Of a stretch of 64,000 bases of DNA, positions 8,738-17,567 are shown one piece after another. Position numbers and translations under genes: made by a program. A model generated the notes under the pieces. The model was not told where the DNA came from and ran no database searches. It saw nothing but the letters and a program-made list of their open reading frames with translations. The first letter of the stretch is position 1. The number at the start of each line of letters is the position of its first letter. Origin of the DNA: Flavobacteriales bacterium (GTDB lineage Bacteria; Bacteroidota; Bacteroidia; Flavobacteriales_F; PHOS-HE28); NCBI GenBank assembly GCA_016715995.1, contig JADJXF010000009.1, positions 248,001 through 312,000 of the forward strand. Direction: 5' to 3'.

Positions 8738-9514
8738 ATGAAGCTGCTCAACGCCCTCGGCTCTGTCCTGCTTGCCGCCGCCATCTCTGCACCATCTGTC
8801 GGACTGGCTCAACAACAGGTGGATATCGGCTTGTTCCGCAATGGCGACAAGCTGGAGGTGCGTGTGCGCCCGGCCTCCGATTTCAATGGCATCTTCTCCA
8901 GCTTGGTGTTCACGATTCGTTGGGACCGCTCCAGCGGTGCCGCATTAGGCGCCCTGCGCCAAGAAGGGGCTCCGGCGCAGTACATGCCCGTGATGAAGTC
9001 CGGCGCCGTGCGTGAGAGCGGCACGTTCAACTATCAGGTATATGCCGGCTTCGGTGTTTCACCATTGGAAGGCTTGGAGACGAGCTGGCGCGCGGGTCAG
9101 GAGGTGGTCCTTGCGACCATTTCGGTTACCGGCAAGGGGGAGTTCGAGCTGGTGAATGATGCCTTCACTGCGGAACCGGCGACCAATGCGAACTTCTATG
9201 TCTCTCTCGGCGGACGTGATCAGACGGGTGTGATCTACAAGGGCCTCTCCACCGCAGAGGAAGACGGTACCGTGACCATCCTCCCCAATCCGAACAACGG
9301 TCAATTCACCTTCTTCTTCAGCGTGAACACGCCCACCGATGTGACCGTTGAGGTGGTTAACGCGCTTGGCCAGTCGATCTTCAACGATACCCTGCGCAAT
9401 TTCGAAGGGACCTACCGGAAGGAAATGGACCTGACGAGCATGAGCAGTGGCTTGTACTACTTGAAGCTGAAGCGTAACGGCGAAACCACCACGCACAAGA
9501 TTGTGTATCGCTGA
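8738..9514 (+). CDS. small secreted protein with T9SS type A sorting domain
   Basis: 258 residues from the ATG at 8738. A clean signal peptide (MKLLNALGSVLLAAAISAPS, cleavage near GLAQ-QQ) fixes this start over the longer upstream frame. Residues about 25-165 form a beta-rich domain of unknown function. The final 80 residues are a type A T9SS domain: ILPNPNNGQFTFFF, VEVVNALGQSIF, GLYYLKLKRNGE and a basic C-terminus THKIVYR. It is monocistronic, with a strong terminator 22 bases after the stop. The protein is probably exported through the outer membrane by T9SS; its binding activity is unknown. Confidence 0.88.
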   Translation: MKLLNALGSVLLAAAISAPSVGLAQQQVDIGLFRNGDKLEVRVRPASDFNGIFSSLVFTIRWDRSSGAALGALRQEGAPAQYMPVMKSGAVRESGTFNYQVYAGFGVSPLEGLETSWRAGQEVVLATISVTGKGEFELVNDAFTAEPATNANFYVSLGGRDQTGVIYKGLSTAEEDGTVTILPNPNNGQFTFFFSVNTPTDVTVEVVNALGQSIFNDTLRNFEGTYRKEMDLTSMSSGLYYLKLKRNGETTTHKIVYR

Positions 9515-9535
9515 GAACCAGTGCTGAACACAACT

Positions 9536-9566
9536 GATGAGGGACGCGAGTCCCTCATCTCGTTTT
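9536..9566. terminator. strong rho-independent terminator, usable in both directions
   Basis: GATGAGGGAC and GTCCCTCATC form a perfect 10-bp stem with a GCGA tetraloop (9536-9559), followed by TCGTTTT. It sits between the convergent genes ending at 9514 (+) and 9566 (-). Confidence 0.85.
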
Positions 9567-12289
9567 CAGGCTGTGCAGACCAGGCAATACCGCGACTCCG
9601 GATTATGCCGGAATGGAACGGTAGGGTCTAGCATTTCCAGGATGAGGGTTCGAACCAGTTGTTCCATGGCAGGCAACTCGGAACGCTGAATGACAGAGTC
9701 CCCATTGACCTGCAGCCACGCCCCATCATGCTGTGATTTGGTGCGCAATGGAATGATCCCCGCTTTGATAGCGTCCAATCCGGAATCGGACTGAAAGGCC
9801 ATGGTGGCATAGCAGATCAGCTGCAACGCCTGTTTATGGTGGGTGGTGAAGCCCTCGCGTTCCCAAGAGGAAATGCGCAACTTCCCTTCATCCACCCTTC
9901 CGGTCTTCAGGTCGAGTAGATGCATCAGGCCTCCGCGTGTCTCCAACCGGTCGAATTTGCCGCGAAGGTTCATGTCCTGGCCAACCGTGCCGGTGAAGAA
10001 TGTCTCCAAGGCCTTCACTTCTGTAGGCTCCCGTGCGCAGCGATCGGCTTCCGCGGCTAAATACCGGGCGATGGCCTTTGCGCCCATCTCCGTGACAAGG
10101 CGATGATGGCCTTTGGCAAGGACCTCATCGATGAGGCCTTCCCGACGCAATGCGGCATTCAATCGCTCCGGGACGCCTGGTATTTCACCGCGGAGGTACT
10201 CGCCCGGCAGTGCTTGGCCCATCGTTGGACGCAGGAGGCCTTCCAATACCACATGCACTGCATTGCCTAGGACATCCGTGCCAAGGCGCTGCTCCTCCAG
10301 CCGAGTATCCGAGATGCCGAGCACATAGCGCGTGTGGAAGTCGAGCGGGCAGCCAAGCCATGTAGTCAGAGCGGTGGGAGAAAGGCCCCTGGCGGTCAAG
10401 GCTCTGAGACGATCCAGGATGAATGGCGTCTTGTCCACGGCGATGCCCACAGGCTTTCGAACAACCAAAGGGGCCAGCCTGGTCCGGTCGACGATCCGGG
10501 TGTTCGAGCCCTCCGCCAAGCCATGTCGCCATTGCGCGATGAACCGGGATGGCCCCTTGTCCTGCTCAGCACCGCTCACGAGCACCATTCCGAAATGCTT
10601 GGCATGATGCAGCATGCGATGGACATGATAGCTGGTCACCGCATCGGAATCGGCTTGCAACGGCAAGCGGTGGTGTCGGCGCAGATCGAAGGGAATCCAG
10701 CTGGAGGGTGCTTCACCCCCGCCCAAGACACCTTCATTCGCACCGAGGAGCAGCACATGCGAATGGTCCAGCGCGCGGGTCTCAAGCACACCCATGATCT
10801 GCAGTCCGGCAAGCGGCTCACCGAAGAGCGGCAGCTTGAGCTGACGGCTTGCCCGTTCGCGGATTACGCGATAGGCCGCCAAGCCCGACCAGGATGGTCC
10901 TGATTGCCTGAGCGCGGCATCCACCCGGCGCCCAGCAATGGCCAACTGGTAAAGCTGCTCTCGCGCCAGTCGATCGTCGCGCTTGACCTCCAATGCCCAG
11001 GCCAGCAGGTCCTGCATGCGTGCCGTTATGTCCCAGGCATCAGTAGGGCCGAATAGCGCGTTCCGCAGATGCAGAATTGACCGCAGGCCGGCTTGCTCAC
11101 CAGCGTTCAGCACGCTCGCCAGTTGAAGTGATTGTCCTTTTAGGCCCTGGATGAGGCGTCTCGTGGACTCCCCTTCATCAAGCATTGGGTGCGTGAGCAG
11201 CTTGATGAGTCCATCCTTGCTGATGGCACCGGTATTGGCCAAGTGTTCATGCAGGTGCAAGAAGCTCCGTTCCAGACCATGTATGGGAAGTGCTTCCAAA
11301 GCCACACCCATGGTCACATTCACTGGTCCGATGCCGCTTGGCAAAGCCTCCAGCACGGGCAGCAACAAACCTTCGTCCGCGAGCACAATTGCCGCATCAT
11401 CACGCTCCTCTGGTGATAGGGCCATCACCCATTCGGCGGCATGCTGAGCCATGGCAGCGGTATCGCTCACTGTGGTCACCTCGATGCATCTATCGAGTTC
11501 GCGGATTGTATTCATCGGTTCGATCGCCCCATGACCGAGATCGGCCGATGCCCGACGGAGGAACCGGCCCGCCTCATGCTCGCTGTCATCCAGATAAAAC
11601 CGGTCCGTGTCCCAAGCCATCTGGCCTAGATTCCGATCGATCATAGAGCGAAGCACCTCGACCATGGCGGGTTCCAAAGCGTTCAGTCCCGCGAACCACA
11701 CGTACCTCCATGGGGAGGACCAATCAGGTTGTTTCACGGCTTGGGATGCGGCGCGTGCAACGGACCCGGCAGTGCCCATGCCAGCGAGCGCCATGTCTTC
11801 AGCGAACGCGGCATGCAATTCCCCCGTGTGCTTCCACTGTGCGAGTGCCCGGTGCTGTGTTTGTGATAGATCAGCGCTTCCGAGGAAGCTCCAAGCCTCG
11901 ATCTCGTGATAGGCGCGCAAGTCGCGATAGACGGAGGCTGCATCCAGCAGGTGCGCGTCCACTTCACCCATATCGCGCAGCGTCGCGGGTGCCCAGGTCA
12001 AGAACTCGTCGAGGCCATCGGCATTCGGTCCGGACAATCGCTGATGAACTTCATGCAGTCTCAGCAGGAGTTCCAGCGGGTTTCCTTGGCGGCGGTTGGC
12101 CACACGCGCCAGGAAAGCGCCGGGATCAAGTATCTCGGGGCTCCACAGTGGCTTTCCGGAGCGGACGGCGAGGTACTTTCGCAGGTGAAGGCCTGCCCTG
12201 CGGCTGGGCAGCACCACGGCGACATGATCGAGACCATCAGCGTGGCGTTCCAGCAGCAGGTCGGCAAGGCGTTCCAGAAAGCGCGGCAT
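9566..12289 (-). CDS. addB: AddB-like PD-(D/E)XK nuclease subunit of recombination helicase-nuclease
   Basis: 907 residues. The N-terminal part is an inactivated helicase-like region (VAVVLPSRRAGLHLRKYL lacks a Walker A lysine loop). The C-terminal part is a RecB-type nuclease: GNAVHVVLEGLL, LRGKFDRLET, LLDLKTGRVD and KQALQLICYATM supply the Asp/Lys active site. AddB-like subunits pair with an AddA helicase to process double-strand breaks for RecA. The AddA partner is encoded 5 kb away on the same strand. Three cysteines are placed like those of the AddB iron-sulphur staple (WLGCPLDF and the terminal YCLVCTA), but the fourth is missing because the protein ends two residues later. Confidence 0.85.
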   Translation of the reverse strand: MPRFLERLADLLLERHADGLDHVAVVLPSRRAGLHLRKYLAVRSGKPLWSPEILDPGAFLARVANRRQGNPLELLLRLHEVHQRLSGPNADGLDEFLTWAPATLRDMGEVDAHLLDAASVYRDLRAYHEIEAWSFLGSADLSQTQHRALAQWKHTGELHAAFAEDMALAGMGTAGSVARAASQAVKQPDWSSPWRYVWFAGLNALEPAMVEVLRSMIDRNLGQMAWDTDRFYLDDSEHEAGRFLRRASADLGHGAIEPMNTIRELDRCIEVTTVSDTAAMAQHAAEWVMALSPEERDDAAIVLADEGLLLPVLEALPSGIGPVNVTMGVALEALPIHGLERSFLHLHEHLANTGAISKDGLIKLLTHPMLDEGESTRRLIQGLKGQSLQLASVLNAGEQAGLRSILHLRNALFGPTDAWDITARMQDLLAWALEVKRDDRLAREQLYQLAIAGRRVDAALRQSGPSWSGLAAYRVIRERASRQLKLPLFGEPLAGLQIMGVLETRALDHSHVLLLGANEGVLGGGEAPSSWIPFDLRRHHRLPLQADSDAVTSYHVHRMLHHAKHFGMVLVSGAEQDKGPSRFIAQWRHGLAEGSNTRIVDRTRLAPLVVRKPVGIAVDKTPFILDRLRALTARGLSPTALTTWLGCPLDFHTRYVLGISDTRLEEQRLGTDVLGNAVHVVLEGLLRPTMGQALPGEYLRGEIPGVPERLNAALRREGLIDEVLAKGHHRLVTEMGAKAIARYLAAEADRCAREPTEVKALETFFTGTVGQDMNLRGKFDRLETRGGLMHLLDLKTGRVDEGKLRISSWEREGFTTHHKQALQLICYATMAFQSDSGLDAIKAGIIPLRTKSQHDGAWLQVNGDSVIQRSELPAMEQLVRTLILEMLDPTVPFRHNPESRYCLVCTA

Positions 12290-12554
12290 GACAGCGGCGG
12301 AAGATAGTCCAGGTGAGAATGGAGGTCTTTATCCGGCCTTCCGACGCCTTCGAGGCGCGCTCCATTATTACCGGATCGATGGCCCAGACCGGTTCACCGA
12401 GGTGCAGGTGGTCGGATCAAAGAGGGTTGTGCACCAAGTGAAGGCCCTGATATACCCCGAATTGGTCAGGATCCAGGACATGTTGCATGGCTCAGGCGGG
12501 CTATTTGAGCGCATCGGGGAGCAGGAATGGACGGCGGCTTTGGAATCGGAGTGA
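12288..12554 (+). CDS. conserved-looking small hypothetical protein
   Basis: 88 residues; not recognised with certainty. The part from residue 26 (HYYRIDGPDRFTEVQVVG, then HQVKALIYPE and a final QEWTAAL) has the composition of a real small alpha/beta protein. The first 25 residues look unnatural. The only in-frame ATG (12288) overlaps the start codon of the divergent addB, which is an unlikely arrangement, so the true start is uncertain and could be a non-ATG codon. It is followed 55 bases later by the T9SS gene at 12610. Confidence 0.45.
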   Translation: MTAAEDSPGENGGLYPAFRRLRGALHYYRIDGPDRFTEVQVVGSKRVVHQVKALIYPELVRIQDMLHGSGGLFERIGEQEWTAALESE

Positions 12555-12609
12555 TACTTTGCACAAGTCACGTACCCTCAGGCAACTTACCCCCACCACT
12601 TTCGGTCGA

Positions 12610-14484
12610 ATGAACATGTTCCATCGCTTTGGCTTGCTGACGGCCCTTATGTGTTCCGTCACCGCTTCGAACGCCACCCATATCATCGGAGGCGAGCTTT
12701 ATTACGACCATTTGGGCGGCAGCCAATACCAAGTGACCCTGAAACTCTATCGGGACTGCACGGGCATCGTGTTCGACCCCAGCGCAGCCATCGGCGTGTT
12801 CGATGGGGTCACAAACGAATTGATACAGGTTCAATCAATCTCCTTTCCAGGCGGCTCTTTCATCCCGATCACGCTGGATTCACCCTGCCTTACGTTACCA
12901 CCCAACGTTTGCGTGGAGACCACTTCTTACGTGAGCCTTTTCACTCTCCCGCCCAGCCCCAATGGCTACGTGCTCTCCTATCAGCGTTGCTGCCGGACGA
13001 GCATCATCAATAACCTGCTGAACCCTGGAGACCTTGGTCTTACGGTGACGACACGGATCCCCGGGCAATCCATCCCTGTCAACAGTTCAGCGCGCTTCAA
13101 TGAGCTTCCCCCCGTGGCGCTCTGCTTGAATGCTCCACTCGCCTTCGACCACAGCGCGACCGATCCGGATGGTGATTCACTGGTTTATTCCCTCACCACG
13201 CCATACAACGGTGGAACTTCCACAGCCCCGCAGCCCAATCCGCCGGCCGCGCCGCCCTATGCATTGTTGCCTTGGGGCGCTGGCTATTCCGAGAATTATC
13301 CGATGGACTCCAACCCCGCCATCGCCATCGATCCGGTGACCGGATTGCTAACCGTTACGCCAACCCTGCAAGGCAATTTCACCGTGGGGGTGATGGTGCA
13401 GGAATACCGGAGCGGCGTGCTCCTTACCGAGACAAGGCGGGACTTCCTGTTCAAGGTGGTGGCCTGTGATGCCACGGTTACTGCCGGCATGGCGGGGCAG
13501 GCGGCTTCCGATTATTGCGATGATCTGACTATAGCCTTCGTGAACACCTCCAACGGAGCAAGCGTCTGGCATTGGGATTTCGGGGTTCCCGGAGTGGAGG
13601 ATGATACATCCAATGTCCAGTCACCGGTATTCACATTCCCTGAACCGGGCACTTACACGGTGACGCAGATCGCGAATCCGGGCACAACGTGCGCCGATAC
13701 AACCAGTGCGGTATTCATGGTCTATTTCTCACCGCAGCCGTTCTTCACCCCACCGCCGCCTTTCTGCGGCAACGACCCGGTGATATTGGTGGCTGAAGGC
13801 GTGTTCGGGCCCAACGCTGTTCTGCAATGGCAGTTCGGCAGTGGCAGCGTTCCGCCATCTAGTGCGGACAGCATCGTGACCGTGCAGTTCTCCGGTCCAG
13901 GCACGCACCCGGTTTCGTTGCTCGTGACGGAGAATGGATGCTCCACCGTATTCACGGAATCCATCGTGAACCATCCGCAGCCCGATGCGAGCTTCTATGC
14001 CTTGCCCGTCTCGCCACAGCCCGTTGGCACAGCCGTGAACTTCACGGATACAAGCGATCCCGGCGGAGGCAGTATCTCCGACTGGTCTTGGGCCATCGAT
14101 GGTACAGTGTTCGCGCCATCCGCCTCCACGGCTGTATGGAACACCGACTGGCCGGGCACCTTCCTCATCACGCTCACGGTGACGGATGAGTTCGGCTGCT
14201 CTGATGTCGCCAGCCTCTGGTACACCTTGATCGGCGAGCCGATCCGGATACCCAATGTGTTCAGTCCCAACGGAGACGGGCTGAATGACGCCTTCCACAT
14301 TGAGAACATCCAGTATTACCACAACGAACTCACCATCTATAGCCGGTGGGGGAACAAGGTGTACCAGGTGCGCAACTATAAGAATCAATGGAAGGGCGAG
14401 GATCTGCCCGAAGGCACCTACTACTATGTGCTGCAGATGGATGAAGGGACGGAGTTCTCGGGACATGTGACGCTTCTTCGCTGA
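12610..14484 (+). CDS. large secreted PKD protein with T9SS type B (CHU_C) domain, paralog 1
   Basis: 624 residues from the ATG at 12610, chosen because a signal peptide follows (MNMFHRFGLLTALMCSVTAS). After it comes THIIGGELYYDHLGG, an N-terminal domain widespread in Bacteroidota gliding-type proteins, then cysteine-bearing beta domains (SYQRCCRTS). Three PKD-like domains follow (WHWDFGVPG, VLQWQFGSG, DWSWAIDG). The last 85 residues are the gliding-motility C-terminal domain: IPNVFSPNGDGLNDAF, YSRWGNKVYQ, EGTYYYVLQ, GHVTLLR. This type B domain directs T9SS export. The next gene, 17 bases on, is a close paralog, so the two form a tandem pair. Confidence 0.9.
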   Translation: MNMFHRFGLLTALMCSVTASNATHIIGGELYYDHLGGSQYQVTLKLYRDCTGIVFDPSAAIGVFDGVTNELIQVQSISFPGGSFIPITLDSPCLTLPPNVCVETTSYVSLFTLPPSPNGYVLSYQRCCRTSIINNLLNPGDLGLTVTTRIPGQSIPVNSSARFNELPPVALCLNAPLAFDHSATDPDGDSLVYSLTTPYNGGTSTAPQPNPPAAPPYALLPWGAGYSENYPMDSNPAIAIDPVTGLLTVTPTLQGNFTVGVMVQEYRSGVLLTETRRDFLFKVVACDATVTAGMAGQAASDYCDDLTIAFVNTSNGASVWHWDFGVPGVEDDTSNVQSPVFTFPEPGTYTVTQIANPGTTCADTTSAVFMVYFSPQPFFTPPPPFCGNDPVILVAEGVFGPNAVLQWQFGSGSVPPSSADSIVTVQFSGPGTHPVSLLVTENGCSTVFTESIVNHPQPDASFYALPVSPQPVGTAVNFTDTSDPGGGSISDWSWAIDGTVFAPSASTAVWNTDWPGTFLITLTVTDEFGCSDVASLWYTLIGEPIRIPNVFSPNGDGLNDAFHIENIQYYHNELTIYSRWGNKVYQVRNYKNQWKGEDLPEGTYYYVLQMDEGTEFSGHVTLLR

Positions 14485-14501
14485 TCGCAAGGGACCTGCC
14501 G

Positions 14502-17117
14502 ATGGCCACGCTGAATCGCCTCTGCATCGTTTGGGCCCTCGTGGCTTGGGGCGGTGTGGCGCAGGCCACGCACATCATCGGTGGCGAGATGTATTACAAC
14601 CACCTCGGCGGCAATCAGTACTCGGTGACGCTCCGATTGTACCGTGATTGCGGACCCGACAACACGAATAATACGGACTTTGACGCACAAGGCCAGATCG
14701 CGGTGTTCACGGCGAATGGCACAGTGGTGGATGAGGTCTTCGTCGACAACCTTGGGCAAACGGTGGTTCCGGTGGTCATCAACGATCCTTGCCTATCAGC
14801 CCCTCCGTCGGTTTGCGTTCGCACCACCGTGTACACGCATGTCTTCACGCTGCCAACCATCGCTGGCGGGTACGTGGTGAGCTACCAGCGTTGCTGCCGC
14901 ACGCCCGCGATGGTGAACCTCGCAGGCCAACAAGGGCTTACCTGCACGGTGAGCATTCCTGGGCTGCCGAACCAGGCCAACAGCTCAGCGCGATTCAATG
15001 ACTTGCCGCCCATCGCCCTGTGCATGAACCAGGACCTGGTCTTCGACCACAGCGCTACCGACCCGGATGGTGACCAGCTCGTGTATTCGCTTTGCGCTCC
15101 ATTCCAAGGCGCCGATGCCTTTGACCCCGCCCCGATGGCGGGCCCACCGCCGTACCAGCCCGTGAATTATGCGGCCGGGTATTCGGGCGCCAATCCGATC
15201 AATAGCGCACCGCCCATCGCCATCGACCCGGTAACGGGTGTGCTTACCGTGCACCCCACGCTACAGGGCACCTTCACCGTTGGCGTGTGCGTGGAGGAAT
15301 ACCGCAATGGCGTGCTCCTTAACACGGCGCGCCGCGATTTCATGTTCCGGGTGGTGCTGTGCGATGCCACGGTAACGGCAGTGATCGCCTCGCAGTCCGG
15401 TGCGCAAGCCTGCGCTGGCCTCACGCAATCCTTCACCAATCAGAGCATTGGTGCCCAGTCGTGGAGCTGGGATTTCGGTGACCCGACCACCAACGCTGAT
15501 GTGAGCACCGCCTTTTCGCCAACGTACATGTATCCAACGCCTGGCACTTACACCGTCACGCTCATTGCGAATCCCGGCGCTCCATGCGCCGATACCACCA
15601 TCGCGGATTATCTCGTCGCCCCGCCGATCAATTTGTCGTTCGTGCCAGCATTGCGTTGCGGACCATCCGAGGTCACGCTTGAAGCGACGGGCGATTTCGA
15701 CGTGACCTCGGTGTTCACGTGGAATCTCGGTGCCGCTGCACCGCCAGCGGCCAGCGGCAATCCGGTCACGGCCTTCTTTCCGGCGGCTGGCACGCAGCCT
15801 GTGACGGTCACGGCCACCGCCTTCGGCTGCACCAACAGCTTTACCGGTAACGTGCAGGTGTATCCGCAGCCCACAGCCGCATTCGCGGAGCAGGTTGAGC
15901 TCTGCCAGTCGCTTACCCATCAGTTCCAGAACCTGAGCTCCGATGCGACAGGCTATCAGTGGGACTTCGGTGATCCGGGGTCCATACTCGACCAGAGCAC
16001 ACAGGCATCTCCCTCGTGGACCTATGGCGGCCAGGGCTTCCCAGCGATCACGCTCATCGCTACGAATGGACCTTTCTGCGCGGATACGGCCACGCGTGTA
16101 TTCGATGTTCATGTACCTCCGAACGCATTCTTCTTCCGGCCACCGATCCGATGTCCCGGCCAAGTGGCGTTGCTGACCGCGGTTGGAGCGGCTTCAAATG
16201 AGGTACAGGCCGTATGGGAACTCGGCATTGGATCTCCTTCATCGGCTACTGGTGTGAATGTTCAAGGCATTTTCAGCACAGTGGGCGTGCATCCTGTCAC
16301 CGTTACGATGACCGAGTTCGGCTGCACAGCGAGCTACACCGATTCAGTGGTGGTGTATCCATATCCAGTGGCGGACTTCATCAACGGCTCGCTCGCCTGC
16401 GTTGGTGAAGCGTTCCCATTCGCGAGCCTAGCGACCGCCTGGACGCCTTTCTCGCTTGCTTGGGAACTAGGTGATGGCACCACGCGAACCGACAGCGCCT
16501 TTTCGCATGTGTATGCCGATCCGGGCGCATATACCGTTTCCCTTACGGTCACCACCACAACAGGATGCGTGGCCAGCATCACCGCTAACAGGCCCGGTGC
16601 GGTGGAGGTTTTCCCGAAGCCTATTGCAGCGTTCACTGCGCTGCCGGATGAGGTGAGCCTTCTTCGCCCGGAGGTCTCGATCACCGATCATTCAAGCCAG
16701 TCGGTGGATTGGACCTACATAATCGATGGTGAAGAGGTGCGGGAGCCCTCATTCGATCATGTATTCGCAGGGCCTGGCCAATACCTCATCACGCAAATGG
16801 TGATCTCTGAGGACGGCTGCACGGACGCCACCACCCGACTGGTGGTCGTGAGCGATCATCTCTTCTATGCGCCCACCGCGTTCACACCGGATGAGGATGG
16901 CAAGAATGACATTTGGAAACCAGTGGTTGTGGGCGCGCGGGAGTATGAATTGGTGATCTATGACCGCTGGGGCAACGAGCGTTTCCGGACAACCGATCCC
17001 GACGAAGGGTGGGACGGTGACGGCTTACCGCAAAGCCTCTTCATCTATACGGCGCACATCAAGGAGTGGGGGGCGTTCGCGAAGGATTACACGGGGCACT
17101 TCTCGCTGCTGAAGTGA
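14502..17117 (+). CDS. large secreted PKD protein with T9SS type B (CHU_C) domain, paralog 2
   Basis: 871 residues. The signal peptide (MATLNRLCIVWALVAWGG) and the start THIIGGEMYYNHLGG match the preceding gene almost word for word, as do SYQRCCRT, SARFNDLPPIALCMN and DHSATDPDGD. The difference in length comes from extra PKD-like domains (SWSWDFGDPT, VFTWNLGAA, YQWDFGDPG, AVWELGIGS, LAWELGDGT, DWTYIIDGE). The C-terminus is CHU_C-like but divergent: APTAFTPDEDGKNDIW, YDRWGNERF, GHFSLLK. Likely exported by T9SS as a surface adhesin or motility-associated protein. It is probably cotranscribed with paralog 1. Confidence 0.9.
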   Translation: MATLNRLCIVWALVAWGGVAQATHIIGGEMYYNHLGGNQYSVTLRLYRDCGPDNTNNTDFDAQGQIAVFTANGTVVDEVFVDNLGQTVVPVVINDPCLSAPPSVCVRTTVYTHVFTLPTIAGGYVVSYQRCCRTPAMVNLAGQQGLTCTVSIPGLPNQANSSARFNDLPPIALCMNQDLVFDHSATDPDGDQLVYSLCAPFQGADAFDPAPMAGPPPYQPVNYAAGYSGANPINSAPPIAIDPVTGVLTVHPTLQGTFTVGVCVEEYRNGVLLNTARRDFMFRVVLCDATVTAVIASQSGAQACAGLTQSFTNQSIGAQSWSWDFGDPTTNADVSTAFSPTYMYPTPGTYTVTLIANPGAPCADTTIADYLVAPPINLSFVPALRCGPSEVTLEATGDFDVTSVFTWNLGAAAPPAASGNPVTAFFPAAGTQPVTVTATAFGCTNSFTGNVQVYPQPTAAFAEQVELCQSLTHQFQNLSSDATGYQWDFGDPGSILDQSTQASPSWTYGGQGFPAITLIATNGPFCADTATRVFDVHVPPNAFFFRPPIRCPGQVALLTAVGAASNEVQAVWELGIGSPSSATGVNVQGIFSTVGVHPVTVTMTEFGCTASYTDSVVVYPYPVADFINGSLACVGEAFPFASLATAWTPFSLAWELGDGTTRTDSAFSHVYADPGAYTVSLTVTTTTGCVASITANRPGAVEVFPKPIAAFTALPDEVSLLRPEVSITDHSSQSVDWTYIIDGEEVREPSFDHVFAGPGQYLITQMVISEDGCTDATTRLVVVSDHLFYAPTAFTPDEDGKNDIWKPVVVGAREYELVIYDRWGNERFRTTDPDEGWDGDGLPQSLFIYTAHIKEWGAFAKDYTGHFSLLK

Positions 17118-17122
17118 GGCGG

Positions 17123-17567
17123 CTAGCTACGGTGCATGTCCACATGGGGTATCCCGTCCCAGACGTAATCCGCACCAACACGAACGAATCCGAACAGGCT
17201 GTAGAACGCTTCCAGATGCGATTGCGCGGCCAATGCGCAGCGGCTCGCACCGAAAGCCGATTCCACTTCCGCCAGTGCGCGGCGCATGAGCGCTGAAGCG
17301 ATGCCCTTGCCCCGATCACTCTTTGCGCACCACCACCCGGCCGATATGCGGATGATCATCCGGTCCGGGAGGAAGGATGCGGGCATAGGCGATGAGCGAA
17401 TTTTGATGGTATCCGAGAAGATGAATCGCACTGGGATCCGATCCATCCACCTCCGCATAAGCGCATTGCTGCTCCACCACGAATACGTCGGTCCGCAGCC
17501 GCAGCAGATCATGGAGCTCAGTGACGGACAGCTCCTCGAAGCGCTTGACGATGTACGCCAGGTTCAT
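17123..17567 (-). pseudogene. elaA: ElaA-type GNAT N-acetyltransferase split by a single-base frameshift
   Basis: The first half (17567 down to about 17320) reads as an ElaA-like GNAT start: VTELHDLLRLRTDVFVVEQQ and then GRVVVRKE followed by a TGA. The second half continues in another frame with DRGKGIASALMRRALAE, which is the acetyl-CoA-binding loop, and ends VDMHRS. Removing one A from the AAA run near 17325 would restore RKSDRGKGIA without interruption. ElaA proteins are about 150 residues, the length of the two halves together. The ATG overlaps the addA stop (ATGA), so it is in the addA operon. It is either a recent pseudogene or a sequencing error. Confidence 0.75.

Noticed and set aside
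17316..17512. +1 programmed frameshift (GAG TGA) in the elaA gene
   Set aside because: A shift at GAG-UGA would give RKEDRGKG, but there is no stimulating structure or known frameshift motif. A one-base homopolymer error explains it more simply.
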